From NCBI GenBank assembly GCA_016795425.1, contig JAEUHG010000039.1, positions 1 through 62,176 on the forward strand: DNA of 62,176 bases, in the 5' to 3' direction. Positions within the stretch are counted from its first letter, which is position 1. Each line of letters begins with the position of its first letter. The DNA comes from Verrucomicrobiales bacterium (GTDB taxonomy: Bacteria > Verrucomicrobiota > Verrucomicrobiia > Limisphaerales > CAIMTB01). The position numbers were made by a program, and so were the translations under genes. The notes under the pieces were generated by a model. It made no database searches, was not told the DNA's origin, and saw nothing but the letters and a program-made list of their open reading frames with translations. Of the stretch, positions 26,065 through 35,594 are shown piece after piece.

Positions 26065-26715
26065 ATGAACCGGACGACATTACCTGCCGAAGCTGTGTCC
26101 ACCGAGGACTTGGCTGGCGATGTCGCGCCCTTCTCCCAAGCCTTGGGGGATCCCGAGGCGATGGCGTCCCTGGCAGCCTTGGCCCAGTGGGTCAATTGGC
26201 CCATGCCGGTGTCGACCCCAGGGGTGCGAGGATTTCTGACCCGTTACCGCGATCGAATGCTCGTTCCGGTGGAGTTGCCGGTGATCCAGAAGGCGTACAA
26301 CCACGCCTTGCGCGGCGAAGTTCGTGAATTGGCGGAATTGGATCGGAACCTCAGAGAGCGTCTGGGCGATGGTGCGTTCGCGATGGAGAGCCAGCGAAAG
26401 GGCCGCCTGCAACTGCGTCGGCTGCGGCCGATGCGCGATCGCTCTCTGCAGCGCTATTTGAAGGCCGTCGAATCCGGAGAAGCTGCGGGCTGGCACCTGA
26501 TCGTGTTCGGCATCTTGTTGGCGGCCTTCTCCCTGCCTCTGCGACAGGGGCTCGCCCATTACGCCGCCAAAAATCAGCGCGGTCTGTTGGAGGCCGCCTC
26601 CGGGGCTGCCGCGCTCTCATGTGAAGACCGAGAGACGCTGCGCCTCGAATGCGAGGGACCGACGGCCATCGCCATCCACGATCTCTTGCCGGGATTTCAA
26701 CCTGCCACTGTGTGA
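26065..26715 (+). CDS. UreF-like protein, orphan
   Basis: A 216-residue, mostly helical protein. The middle (LPVIQKAYNHALRGEV, then ELAELDRNLRERL) and later part (GWHLIVFGILLAAFSLPLR to RGLLEAASGAAAL) resemble the urease accessory protein UreF, which helps load nickel. The N-terminal motif of true UreF (around ALPIGGFAHS) is not clearly present, and no urease gene lies nearby. ATG 26065 is preferred over the longer frame. Its stop overlaps the mtnA start as GTGA, so it is translationally coupled to a methionine-salvage gene. The function is therefore open; the family link rests on pattern recognition only. Confidence 0.55.
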   Translation: MNRTTLPAEAVSTEDLAGDVAPFSQALGDPEAMASLAALAQWVNWPMPVSTPGVRGFLTRYRDRMLVPVELPVIQKAYNHALRGEVRELAELDRNLRERLGDGAFAMESQRKGRLQLRRLRPMRDRSLQRYLKAVESGEAAGWHLIVFGILLAAFSLPLRQGLAHYAAKNQRGLLEAASGAAALSCEDRETLRLECEGPTAIAIHDLLPGFQPATV

Positions 26716-27818
26716 ACGTCAGAATCCGAGGGCGCCTCCGGGCGTTTCGCACCGTCACTTTCGACGCCCGTCGCAATGCGGTCCGCCTTATCGAGCAGCG
26801 ATGGCTTCCGCACCGATTCGAGGTCGTTGCCACGCGCGACTTTCGGGAGACCGCGGCAGCAATCCGGGAGATGACCGTGCGCGGGGCGGGCGCCATTGGT
26901 GCCACGGCGGCTTATGGTTTCGCGCAGGGATTGCGGTCGTTTCGTGGATCGGACCTCGCGCGTTTCGAGACGCATGCCGAACGTGTCTTCCAAGTGCTCG
27001 CGGAGGCTCGGCCTACGGCGGTGGATCCGGTAAACGCGATGCTCGGTGTGCGGAACGTGGTGCAGGGCGGCCGCACGGTGAGCGAGCGTCAGGAACTCGC
27101 CTTGTCGGCGGCCGAGGCGTTCGCGGACGAGGATGTCCGACATTGCCGCGAGATCGGCGAACAGGGCTGCCATCTCATACGGGATGGCACGCGGGTGCTG
27201 ACCCATTGCAACGCCGGTTGGCTGGCGTTCGTTGATTATGGCAGCGCCACGGCTCCCCTGTACGCCGCTCAGGCGGCGGGTCGAAAGTTCCACGTGTTCT
27301 GCGATGAGACCCGACCGCGATCGCAGGGTGCCGCTTTGACGGCTTGGGAACTTGCCCAGCAAGGGGTGTCCCATCAGGTCATCGCGGACAATGCGGCCGG
27401 CCACTTGATGCAACGCGGTGAGATCGATCTGGTGATCGTGGGCGCTGACCGCGTTCTCGGCCGCACCGGTGAAGTTGCGAACAAGATCGGGACCTATACC
27501 AAGGCCGTCCTGGCGCGGCGGCATCGACTTCCATTCTATGTCGCCATTCCGCTCTCGACCCTCGATTGGAATCTGAAGTCGGGCGCGGAGATTCCCATCG
27601 AGGAACGCCCCGACAGCGAGGTGCTTGGCGCTTGGGGTTGTGCGTCGGACGGCAAGCGCACCTACGTGAGGGTGGCCAATCCGACCAGCGGCGGACGCAA
27701 CCCGGGCTTTGATGTCACGCCGGCGGAACTGATTACCGGCATCCTGACTCCGGTGGGCATTTTCCGGCCAAATGAGCTGTGGAAAAAGCGGGTCGTGCTG
27801 GGGCACGCCGCACGGTAA
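26712..27818 (+). CDS. mtnA: S-methyl-5-thioribose-1-phosphate isomerase
   Basis: Converts 5-methylthioribose 1-phosphate to the ribulose form in methionine salvage. The 368-residue protein has the eIF2B-like fold with MTVRGAGAIGATAAYG, the catalytic cysteine in LTHCNAGWLA, and the catalytic aspartate in IVGADRV. The IPIEERP segment is also conserved. The start is GTG 26712, overlapping the UreF-like stop by 4 bases; the longer frame would run inside that gene. mtnP, the preceding enzyme of the pathway, is about 23 kb away on the other strand. It is convergent with rhaM. Confidence 0.94.
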   Translation: MNVRIRGRLRAFRTVTFDARRNAVRLIEQRWLPHRFEVVATRDFRETAAAIREMTVRGAGAIGATAAYGFAQGLRSFRGSDLARFETHAERVFQVLAEARPTAVDPVNAMLGVRNVVQGGRTVSERQELALSAAEAFADEDVRHCREIGEQGCHLIRDGTRVLTHCNAGWLAFVDYGSATAPLYAAQAAGRKFHVFCDETRPRSQGAALTAWELAQQGVSHQVIADNAAGHLMQRGEIDLVIVGADRVLGRTGEVANKIGTYTKAVLARRHRLPFYVAIPLSTLDWNLKSGAEIPIEERPDSEVLGAWGCASDGKRTYVRVANPTSGGRNPGFDVTPAELITGILTPVGIFRPNELWKKRVVLGHAAR

Positions 27819-27828
27819 TTGCCTCGGG

Positions 27829-28161
27829 TCAGGTGGGTTCGGCAGGCCAGGACAGGTGGAAGACCTCGCGGAGTTCCACCGACCGCGGACTGTTATCGGG
27901 GTTGGTGGGCATGAGGTCGCGCATGTGTTCCCACCAGCGCTGGCAGCACTCGGTTTCGGCGATCGCTTGCCACCGGTCGGCGCTGTCCACTTCGACGTAC
28001 CCGAAGAGTTCGCTGGTTTCCGCATCAAAAAAGATCGAGTAGGTGCGCACGCCGTGGGATTGGAGGGTTCGCTCCAGGTCGCGCCAGATCGGACGGTGCC
28101 GACGCTCATATTCGGCTTCCGCGCCAGGGTTGATCCACATCTTGAAGGCCTTGCGAATCAT
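27829..28161 (-). CDS. rhaM: L-rhamnose mutarotase
   Basis: Interconverts alpha and beta anomers of L-rhamnose in the cytoplasm. The 110 residues match the small dimeric RhaM/YiiL fold: MIRKAFKMWINPG start, EYERRHRPIW with the catalytic histidine, and the SIFFDAETSELFGYVEV and WWEHMRDLMPTNPDNSP segments. It is not beside other rhamnose genes; rhaB and a class II aldolase lie about 23 kb away. It is followed on the same strand, after 90 bases, not by another rha gene but by the end of mtnA on the opposite strand. Confidence 0.92.
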   Translation of the reverse strand: MIRKAFKMWINPGAEAEYERRHRPIWRDLERTLQSHGVRTYSIFFDAETSELFGYVEVDSADRWQAIAETECCQRWWEHMRDLMPTNPDNSPRSVELREVFHLSWPAEPT

Positions 28162-28251
28162 GCACCGAGGATTCCGCCGGACTGTTCAAAGCTCAATCTC
28201 CGGCATTCTCCGGATCCACCGAGCCCGCACGGACGTTCGGAACCGGAAAGG

Positions 28252-29232
28252 TTAGCCGACGCGGTTCTTTGGCGGTTCGCCGCGCAGCACTCGAGCGACT
28301 TCGCGAGCGGCTTTGACGCGGATCTCCTCCACAGCGGCTTCGGAATAGAAAGCGGTGTGGGGAGTGATGATCAGATTGACCGGTGGATTGAGTTCGGCAC
28401 GCCAGAGTTGAACCAGCGCCTGGCTGGGGTCGGGGGGTTCAGTGGGAAGAACATCGATTCCGGCGCCCGCGATCCGCCCCTGCTGAAGTGCCGCGGCGAG
28501 GGCGTCGGTGTCCACGATGGCGCCTCGAGCGGTATTCACCAGCAAGGCCGAGGGTTTCATCCTGGATAACGCGGCGGCCCCTACCAATCCCCGAGTCTCG
28601 TCGGTCAGGGGAGTATGAATCGATACCACGTCGCTTTCTCGAAGAAGGGTGTCGAGATCGACCAGAGGCACGTCGAAGACTTTCTCCAATCCGGGACGCA
28701 GGTAGGGATCGCAGGCCAAAACCTTCATGCGGAAGGCTTGGGCGCGGCGGGCGGTGGCGGCGCCAATGCGGCCCAGACCGATAATGCCCAGGGTTTGGCC
28801 GGCCAATCGGGGCACCGGTTCGACCGCGCGCTTGTCCCAGGGCGTCAGCGATCGGCGCAAGGAGCGTTCCACGCGGACCCAGCCGCGATTGAGGGCGAGC
28901 ATCAGACCCACGGCGTGGTCCGCGACTTCGTCGACGCCGTAGTCCGGGACGTTGCACACCGGGATCCCGCGTTCTCGGGCGGCGGCGAGGTCGACGTTAT
29001 CATATCCCACGCCGCCGCGGACGATGATGCGGCAATGGCGGAGGCGGGCGATAACGGGGCGAGGCAGGGAGATTTCGTGGAAGACGATGAGGGCGTCCGC
29101 GCCTTCCACCTTATCGAGCAAATCCTCCGCGCGATGGGCCAGGAGGCATTCCACCCGGGCGAGACCCGCGAGTTCCCGTTCCTCGATGGTGGCAGGGGGT
29201 TGGAGGTAATCGGTGACGGCGACGTGGAACAC
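28252..29232 (-). CDS. CtBP-like D-isomer-specific 2-hydroxyacid dehydrogenase
   Basis: NAD-dependent dehydrogenase of 2-hydroxy acids, close in pattern to C-terminal-binding-protein-like members. The 326 residues have GVGYDNVDLAAARERGI, the Rossmann motif TLGIIGLGRIGAATARRA, and the catalytic Arg/Glu/His in VNTARG, LPTEPP and ITPHTAFYS. I start at GTG 29232 because the proline/serine-rich upstream extension looks noncoding. It lies 90 bases upstream of rhaM on the same strand, so cotranscription with a sugar pathway is possible. Substrate unknown. Confidence 0.87.
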   Translation of the reverse strand: MFHVAVTDYLQPPATIEERELAGLARVECLLAHRAEDLLDKVEGADALIVFHEISLPRPVIARLRHCRIIVRGGVGYDNVDLAAARERGIPVCNVPDYGVDEVADHAVGLMLALNRGWVRVERSLRRSLTPWDKRAVEPVPRLAGQTLGIIGLGRIGAATARRAQAFRMKVLACDPYLRPGLEKVFDVPLVDLDTLLRESDVVSIHTPLTDETRGLVGAAALSRMKPSALLVNTARGAIVDTDALAAALQQGRIAGAGIDVLPTEPPDPSQALVQLWRAELNPPVNLIITPHTAFYSEAAVEEIRVKAAREVARVLRGEPPKNRVG

Positions 29233-29399
29233 GATAGAAGGGTAGGAAGAAGGGGGGGCATTGGGCGAGTCCGGGGGTGAGGTTGGGGTCGGCAGGGGCG
29301 AAGAATGAGGGATTTGCGACCCGCGGGCTTTGAAACGTCTCAGGTTGGGCTTGCCACCGATTCGGGCATCGCGCACTTTCGCCGCTCTATTTCGGTCTC

Positions 29400-29735
29400 A
29401 TGACGATCGCCTTTGTCGCTTCGGTATTGATGGGTTTCGCCCCGCCGACGGCCCCTGGCACCCAGAGCACGGCGCCTGCTTGGGTCCAGTTGGTGCCGTT
29501 CGTGCTCATTTTTGTGGTGATGTATTTGGTGATGATCCGGCCCCAGCAGAAGAAGGCCAAGGAGCACGCCGCCCTGTTGAAGTCGCTGAAGGCCGGCGAC
29601 AAGGTTGTGGTCAGTTCGGGAATCGTCGGGGTCGTGGTTAGTATTCGCGATCATCACGTGACGATCCGGTCCGAGGATTCGAAACTGGAAGTACTCAAGA
29701 GTTCGATCCAGGACGTGACCGAGCGTAAGGCCTGA
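29400..29735 (+). CDS. yajC: Preprotein translocase subunit YajC
   Basis: Small inner-membrane partner of SecDF in protein export. The 111 residues have a single transmembrane helix (about 30-48) ending in YLVMIRPQQKKAKEH, the hallmark YajC motif, and a cytoplasmic domain with GDKVVVSSGIVGVV. It lies 17 bases before secDF, the normal pairing, and heads the plus-strand series running to dnaE. Confidence 0.96.
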   Translation: MTIAFVASVLMGFAPPTAPGTQSTAPAWVQLVPFVLIFVVMYLVMIRPQQKKAKEHAALLKSLKAGDKVVVSSGIVGVVVSIRDHHVTIRSEDSKLEVLKSSIQDVTERKA

Positions 29736-29752
29736 ATTTCCACCTCCGCAGT

Positions 29753-32284
29753 ATGAAGAATCCGTTACCCTGGTTCCTGTCGGTCCTGATCATTCTCGCC
29801 TGGTCCGCCTACGAACTGTACCCCCCCACCAGCCGCCCCCTGCTCGCCCAGTTCGAGCGCGAGGCGGAAAACACCCAGGACCCCGTGTTCAAAGAGATTC
29901 TCGCGAAGGCGCGGGAACTCGATGCCCAGGGCACGGCCAATTCCTTTCAGAACCTGTTGAGCGCGGCCGGCACCAACAGTCTGGAACGGTTCTTCCCTCG
30001 CATCGATCTCACTACCGCCAAGGAGACCAACCGCACCATCCTCAATCGGCTGCAGAGGGATGCCCTTGGCCAGGTCAAACTGGGTCTGGATCTCCAGGGA
30101 GGCATGTCGTTCGTGGTCCAGATGCAGACCAACGAACTCAAACGGTCGGAAGACATTGAGCGCGCGTTGGACCAGGCGGTGGAGATCCTTCGCCGGCGTG
30201 TCGACAAATATGGCGTTGCCGAACCTTCCATCCAAAAGACTGGAGGCGACCGCATCGAAATTCAGATGCCGGGCCTCACCGAGTCGGAGAAGGATGCCGT
30301 CAAACGCCAGATCGAACGTGCGGCTTTTCTCGAGTTCCGCATGGTGCATCCCGAGAGCGATCGCATGCTCGCCGACGGCTTGGTTCCGTATGGATACGAG
30401 ATTCTCACCGAGGTGCGGCGCGATCGGAAGTCGGGCCGGGAGCAGTCGATCCCCATGCTCGTCAAGAAGAAGCCGGAGCGCGGTCTGACCGGAAAATTCA
30501 TTACTTCGGCGTTCCCCGAGCCGGATCCAGTGACGGGTGAACCGAAGATCGCCTTCGAGTTCAATGATGAGGGTGCCAAGATTTTCGCTGAATTGACCCG
30601 CGAGCACAGTCCTCGCCAGGGAGGCCCTGCGGGAACGCAGTACTCCTATTTGGCCATCGTCCTGGACGGTGTGCTTTATTCGGCGCCACGCATTCTGGGA
30701 GAGATCCCGGGTGGTCGCGGCGTGATCCAAGGATCATTTGACATCAAGGAAGCCTACGAACTGGCGAATGTTCTGATGAACCCGCTGGAGGCGCCGGTCA
30801 AGTTGCTGGAGGAATACCGGGTCGCGGCGACTCTCGGGACGGATTCCATCGCCAGTGGCATCCGTGCCACCCTGATCGGGACCATCTTCGTCGTCGGGTT
30901 CATGCTGGTTTACTACTTCTTTGCCGGCGTCGTGGCCAACGTGGCGCTGCTGTTGAACATCTTCATCCTGCTGGGGGTGATGTGCGCGGTGGACGCGACG
31001 CTGACCCTGCCCGGCATCGCCGGTATCGTGCTGACCGCGGGTATGGCCGTCGACGCCAACGTTCTGATTTACGAACGTATCCGGGAGGAGTTGGCGGCGG
31101 GCAAGTCATTGCGGGGTGCCCTTTCCGCCGGCTATGGCAAGGCATTCTGGACCATTTTCGACTCCAACCTGACGACGCTCATTTCAGCGGTCATCATGAT
31201 TCAGCTCGGGAATGGGCCAGTGAAAGGATTCGGTGTCTCGCTGACGATCGGCATCTGCGTCAGCATGTTCACCGCCTTGGTGGTCACCCGGTTGATCTTT
31301 GATTTCCTTCTTTCACGTGGCTGGCTGACTTCGCTGAAGATGCTCTCCCTGATCAAGGAGACCCGCATCGACTTTCTCAAGCTGGCGGTGCCTGCGTTCA
31401 TCCTTTCCTGGTCGCTCATCGTTATCGGCATGGGCTACGGCATTTACCGCGGCAAAGATGTTCTTGGCGTGGACTTCGCCGGCGGCGACGCGGTGACGTT
31501 CGCCTACAAGCAGAAGGTGTCGGTCGCTGAGGTCCGCGATGCATTGGCGAAGGCCGGGGTCAACGACGCGACCATCGTGCCAAAGTCGAGCCCTGGCGGC
31601 GGCTTGGAAACGGTCCAGGTCGTGGTGCCGTTCGGAGAAGGGGACAAGGTGCAGGCGGCGGTGCCCGCAGCCTTCCCGAATGCCGGCTTGGAAGTCACCC
31701 AGGTTGACCGCAAGGGGCCCAGCGTGGGGGCAGAGATTCAGTTGTCGGCGCTGAAGGCCACGGTCCTGGCATTGTTTGGTATCTTGGTCTACGTCGCGTT
31801 CCGGTACGAGTTCAGCTTCTCTATTGGCGCGGTGATCGCGATTCTGCATGACGTGCTGATGACCGTGGGATGGTTCTTCCTGACAGGGCGCCAGCTCAGC
31901 GCGCCCATGGTCGCGGCGATTCTCACCATCATCGGGTTCTCGATTAACGACACGATCGTCATCTTCGACCGTATTCGCGAGGACCTGAAGTTGGGGGTCC
32001 GCGGAAGTTTTCGTGATCTCATCAACCTGGCGGTCAACCAGACCCTGAGTCGAACGATCATTACCTCAGGGACCGTCTTCCTGGCGACGGCAGCTCTATA
32101 TGTCTTCGGCGGAAGCGTGATCAACGACTTCGCTTTCACGTTCCTGGTCGGCATTCTGACAGGTACCTACTCGACAATCTACATCGCCAGCGCCGTGGTG
32201 CTGTGGTGGCACAAGGGGCAACGGCCGGTTATCGGGCCGGTCCAAACACCGACTGCGCCGCAGGTTCAGCCGGTTCGAGCCTGA
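29753..32284 (+). CDS. secDF: Fused protein translocase SecD-SecF
   Basis: Proton-driven membrane factor that pulls secreted proteins from the SecYEG channel. The 843-residue chain joins SecD and SecF. The SecD half has TM1 (about 4-20), the LGLDLQGGMSFVVQM motif, a periplasmic domain, and a TM bundle with VDANVLIYERIREEL. The SecF half starts around residue 530 with SLIKETRIDFLK, contains GVDFAGGDAV, and ends with ININDTIVIFDRIRED-type sequence near residue 740. Single-chain SecDF occurs in Verrucomicrobia, Bacteroidetes and Bacillus. terC begins 9 bases downstream. Confidence 0.96.
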   Translation: MKNPLPWFLSVLIILAWSAYELYPPTSRPLLAQFEREAENTQDPVFKEILAKARELDAQGTANSFQNLLSAAGTNSLERFFPRIDLTTAKETNRTILNRLQRDALGQVKLGLDLQGGMSFVVQMQTNELKRSEDIERALDQAVEILRRRVDKYGVAEPSIQKTGGDRIEIQMPGLTESEKDAVKRQIERAAFLEFRMVHPESDRMLADGLVPYGYEILTEVRRDRKSGREQSIPMLVKKKPERGLTGKFITSAFPEPDPVTGEPKIAFEFNDEGAKIFAELTREHSPRQGGPAGTQYSYLAIVLDGVLYSAPRILGEIPGGRGVIQGSFDIKEAYELANVLMNPLEAPVKLLEEYRVAATLGTDSIASGIRATLIGTIFVVGFMLVYYFFAGVVANVALLLNIFILLGVMCAVDATLTLPGIAGIVLTAGMAVDANVLIYERIREELAAGKSLRGALSAGYGKAFWTIFDSNLTTLISAVIMIQLGNGPVKGFGVSLTIGICVSMFTALVVTRLIFDFLLSRGWLTSLKMLSLIKETRIDFLKLAVPAFILSWSLIVIGMGYGIYRGKDVLGVDFAGGDAVTFAYKQKVSVAEVRDALAKAGVNDATIVPKSSPGGGLETVQVVVPFGEGDKVQAAVPAAFPNAGLEVTQVDRKGPSVGAEIQLSALKATVLALFGILVYVAFRYEFSFSIGAVIAILHDVLMTVGWFFLTGRQLSAPMVAAILTIIGFSINDTIVIFDRIREDLKLGVRGSFRDLINLAVNQTLSRTIITSGTVFLATAALYVFGGSVINDFAFTFLVGILTGTYSTIYIASAVVLWWHKGQRPVIGPVQTPTAPQVQPVRA

Positions 32285-32293
32285 TCCGCGCCA

Positions 32294-33229
32294 ATGCACG
32301 GCGAGATCACCGTATGGCATTGGACGGGATTCGTGGCCGCGGTGGTCGTCCTGCTGGGTTTGGATCTCGGTGTTTTTCACCGACGACCGCATGAGGTGAA
32401 ATTCCGCGAGGCTCTGGGGTGGACCGGCTTCTGGGTCCTCCTGGCGGTGAGCTTCGGTGGTTGGATGTATCTCGGGCGTTCCCGGGACGACGGCCTGGAG
32501 TTTCTCACGGGATATTTGATCGAACTTTCGTTGTCGATGGACAACGTGTTCGTCATCGCCCTGATCTTCAGTTACTTCGGTGTGCCGCTGCGCTTCCAGC
32601 ATCGCGTTCTCTTCTGGGGCATTCTGGGGGCGATCGTCATGCGCGGTGTGATGATCGGTGCGGGAGCAGCCCTGATTCAAAGGTTCCATTGGCTATTGTA
32701 CGTCTTGGGAGCCTTTCTGGTGGTTACCGGACTGAAGATGTTGTTCGGGGGGGAAACCAAGGTGGAGCCCGAGCGCAATCCGGTCCTCCGTCTGGCGCGA
32801 CGATTCTTCCCCGTGACGACCGAGTTTGACGGGCAGAAGTTTGTGACGCAGAGGGAAGGGCAACGGGTGCTGACGCCCATGGCGTTGGTCCTGATCATGG
32901 TGGAGACGACCGACCTCGTATTTGCGTTGGACTCCATCCCGGCCATCTTTGCGGTAACGCAGGATGAGTTCATCGTTTTCACCTCGAATGTCTTCGCCAT
33001 CCTTGGCTTGCGCTCGCTCTATTTTGCTCTGGCCGGGGCCATTGCCTATTTTCGTTATCTCAAGGTGGGGCTTTCGCTGGTCCTCGTGTTCATCGGCGTG
33101 AAAATGTTGCTTGGGATTTGGAACCTGAAGATCGACATCGGCTGGGCCCTCGGGGTGGTCGGCACGATCCTGGTGGCCAGCGTCCTGGCTTCTTGGATCG
33201 CTGGTCGGCGCGGAGAGAAGCCGTCGTGA
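32294..33229 (+). CDS. TerC/Alx-family membrane protein
   Basis: Integral inner-membrane protein of the TerC family, linked to manganese or tellurite handling and metal loading of exported enzymes. The 311 residues form seven or more helices with the conserved acidic sites ELSLSMDNVFVIALIF (about 75-90) and VETTDLVFALDSIPAIFAVT (about 200-220). Its position after secDF agrees with the proposed role of TerC proteins near the Sec export machinery, though that is inference. Its stop overlaps the exoD-like start as GTGA. Confidence 0.92.
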   Translation: MHGEITVWHWTGFVAAVVVLLGLDLGVFHRRPHEVKFREALGWTGFWVLLAVSFGGWMYLGRSRDDGLEFLTGYLIELSLSMDNVFVIALIFSYFGVPLRFQHRVLFWGILGAIVMRGVMIGAGAALIQRFHWLLYVLGAFLVVTGLKMLFGGETKVEPERNPVLRLARRFFPVTTEFDGQKFVTQREGQRVLTPMALVLIMVETTDLVFALDSIPAIFAVTQDEFIVFTSNVFAILGLRSLYFALAGAIAYFRYLKVGLSLVLVFIGVKMLLGIWNLKIDIGWALGVVGTILVASVLASWIAGRRGEKPS

Positions 33230-33876
33230 CCGCGGCCCATGCGGTTCACGAACCGCTCTCGTGCAGTCTTGCTCGACTGGCTAGCGAAGGCGGGATCCGC
33301 ACCTTGAACGATCTGGTGGTCAAGACGGGTGGACGGGGCATCTTCCTCGCCACCATCCTCCTTTGCCTTCCCTTCATCACCCCCATCCCGCTGCCAGGGC
33401 TCAGCAACATCGTGGGGCTCGCCCTGATGGTGGTCGCGGTGCGGCAGTTTCAGGGTAGTCCCGCCCGACTTCCGGCTTTCCTGGGCGCGCGCCCGTGGCC
33501 GGCGGAGAGAATGCAGCAGGTTCTCAAGGCCAGCCTGAAATTCGTGAGCTGGCTGGAGAAGTTGATTCGACCGCGGCGGACCCAGTGGCTGACGGCCAGT
33601 TGGGCGACGCGGTGGAACGCGTTCGTTTTTGGGGTGATGGCGTTGCTCCTGGCGTTGCCAATCCCGCCGATCATGCCATTCTCCAACGCGTTTCCGGCAT
33701 ACGCCATTATTCTGTTAAGCGCTGCCTTGATGGAGGAGGACGGAGCAACGATCTGGATCGCCTACGGCGCCTGCGTGGGAACCCTTGTCTATTTCGGCCT
33801 GTTTATTGGCGTCATCATCAAGTTCCTGATCCGATTTGAAGAACGGATCCTGGATTTCTTCCGCGGGCTCCTATGA
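33226..33876 (+). CDS. ExoD-family membrane protein
   Basis: ExoD-type integral membrane protein, originally tied to exopolysaccharide production and alkaline tolerance in rhizobia; the molecular role is unknown. The 216 residues include a cytoplasmic N-terminus with GGIRTLNDLVVKTGGRG, followed by hydrophobic helices containing CLPFITPIPLPGLS and ALPIPPIMPFSNAFPAYAII. GTG 33226 overlaps the terC stop by 4 bases, and its own stop overlaps recJ as ATGA. It is therefore locked into one translationally linked series. Confidence 0.86.
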   Translation: MTAAHAVHEPLSCSLARLASEGGIRTLNDLVVKTGGRGIFLATILLCLPFITPIPLPGLSNIVGLALMVVAVRQFQGSPARLPAFLGARPWPAERMQQVLKASLKFVSWLEKLIRPRRTQWLTASWATRWNAFVFGVMALLLALPIPPIMPFSNAFPAYAIILLSAALMEEDGATIWIAYGACVGTLVYFGLFIGVIIKFLIRFEERILDFFRGLL

Positions 33877-35594
33877 ATCACCGCTGGCTACTGTCGTCGC
33901 CTGACCCGGAGCAAGCCCGCGCCCTTGCCCGGAGCCTGGGGGTGTCGCCGCTGTTCGCCCAATGCCTCATCAATCGGGACTTCTCAACCGTCGAAACCGC
34001 TTCCGCCTTCCTTACCCCGCGTCTGCGTGACTTGCAGGACCCGTACCTCTTGCCGGATATGGGAGTCGCTGTCGACCGCTTGTTGCAGGCACGGCAGAAC
34101 TCGGAACTGGTCGTCATCTACGGGGACTACGACGTGGATGGCGTCACTTCGACGGCTCTGCTCCTGGAAACTCTGGAGATTCTGGGGTGGCGGGTGGCGC
34201 GCTTCCTACCCAACCGGCGTGACGAGGGCTATGGCCTCAGTCACGACGGCGTCGAAAACTGCCTCGGCCAGTTTCCCGTCGGTCTCCTGCTCGCCGTGGA
34301 CTGCGGGTCGACGGCCGTGGAGGCGATACGGCAGCTGGGGGCGCGAGGCGTGGATGTGGTGGTTCTTGACCATCATCAGATAGCCAATCCTCCACCCACA
34401 GCGAAGGCTCTCGTAAATCCGCGCGTCGGGGGGGATCGCGCCCATGGAACCGAACTGTGCTCGGTGGGGCTTTCCTTCAAACTGGCGCATGCCCTCGTCA
34501 AGCGTGGTCGCGAATTGCAGTGGCCGGCCGCGCTGTCGTTCGATCTCAAGACCCTTCTCGATCTGGTTGCGCTTGGCACCATCGCCGACCTGGTGCCGCT
34601 CCGGGCTGAGAACCGAATCCTGGTGCGGGCGGGACTGGACGGTCTCAACACGACGCAGCGACCGGGGCTGCAGGCGCTTTGCGAAGTCGCACAGATCACT
34701 CAGACCATCGGAGGTTACGAGGTGGGCTTCCTGCTCGCGCCGCGGCTCAACGCCGCGGGGCGCCTTGAGGATGCCTGTGAAGCGCTCGACCTTTTGCTCG
34801 CCGAGGACTACGCCTCGGCGACACGCATCGCCCAGAGCCTGGATTCGCGCAATCGCCAACGCCAACAGATCGAGAAGGTGATGGCCGAGCAGGTCATCGG
34901 TTCGCTCGACGCACGGTTCGATCCGGAACGAGACCTGGTCATCGTCGAAGGCGAGGGGCTTTGGCACATCGGCGTGGTGGGAATTGTCGCGTCCCGTGTG
35001 TTACAACGCTATTACAGACCGACCATCATCATGGGAGGTGACGGCGCCTCGTGGCGCGGCAGTGGTCGGAGTATCGAAGGTTTCGATCTGGCAGCCGCCT
35101 TGCGCGAATGCGACGGACTTCTGCTTCGCCACGGGGGTCACGCCATGGCGGCTGGACTCAGCATCGCTCCCGAGAACCTGACGATGCTCCGCGACCGGTT
35201 GAACGCTCTCGCTCGTCATGCGCTGAGCCCGGACCAACTGCGCCCTCCGTTGCGTCTCGACGCGGTCGTGGGTCTCAGCCAGTTGACGGAGGAACAATTG
35301 GTCGAACTCGACCGGCTGCGGCCGACCGGCCAGGGGAATCCACCTGTGCAATTGGTGGTGGGCGGTCTGAACCACGATCGAACCCCGCAACGCGTTGGCC
35401 GGGAGCGTCAGCACGCCAAATTCTGGGTCACCGACGGTCGGGTAACACGCGAAGCGATCTGGTATGGGGCAGGGGATCGCGAAGTGCCCAAAGCCAATTT
35501 CGACCTGGCTTGCGTGGCGCATCTGCATGAGTTCAACGGGCGTCGTTCGGTCCAATTGAAGGTTCTCGACTGGCGGGCTGGCCAGGCCAGTTGA
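33873..35594 (+). CDS. recJ: Single-stranded-DNA exonuclease RecJ
   Basis: 5'-3' ssDNA exonuclease used in recombination and mismatch or base-excision repair. The 573 residues have the DHH-family motifs YGDYDVDG (83-90), VDCGS (142-146), VLDHHQ (164-169) and APRLNAAGR. DHHA1 follows with RHGGHAMAAG, then an OB domain with DRLRPTGQGNP. ATG 33873 overlaps the exoD-like stop. dnaE follows after 112 bases, a replication-repair neighbourhood. Confidence 0.95.
   Translation: MNHRWLLSSPDPEQARALARSLGVSPLFAQCLINRDFSTVETASAFLTPRLRDLQDPYLLPDMGVAVDRLLQARQNSELVVIYGDYDVDGVTSTALLLETLEILGWRVARFLPNRRDEGYGLSHDGVENCLGQFPVGLLLAVDCGSTAVEAIRQLGARGVDVVVLDHHQIANPPPTAKALVNPRVGGDRAHGTELCSVGLSFKLAHALVKRGRELQWPAALSFDLKTLLDLVALGTIADLVPLRAENRILVRAGLDGLNTTQRPGLQALCEVAQITQTIGGYEVGFLLAPRLNAAGRLEDACEALDLLLAEDYASATRIAQSLDSRNRQRQQIEKVMAEQVIGSLDARFDPERDLVIVEGEGLWHIGVVGIVASRVLQRYYRPTIIMGGDGASWRGSGRSIEGFDLAAALRECDGLLLRHGGHAMAAGLSIAPENLTMLRDRLNALARHALSPDQLRPPLRLDAVVGLSQLTEEQLVELDRLRPTGQGNPPVQLVVGGLNHDRTPQRVGRERQHAKFWVTDGRVTREAIWYGAGDREVPKANFDLACVAHLHEFNGRRSVQLKVLDWRAGQAS

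Noticed and set aside
26065..26715. Evidence for a urease gene cluster
   Set aside because: Only one UreF-like gene was found; no ureA, B, C, D, E or G is present nearby, so a urease locus is not supported.
26697..28109. A 470-codon minus-strand open frame
   Set aside because: It is antisense to mtnA and part of rhaM's region. Both real genes show catalytic motifs, while this frame does not.
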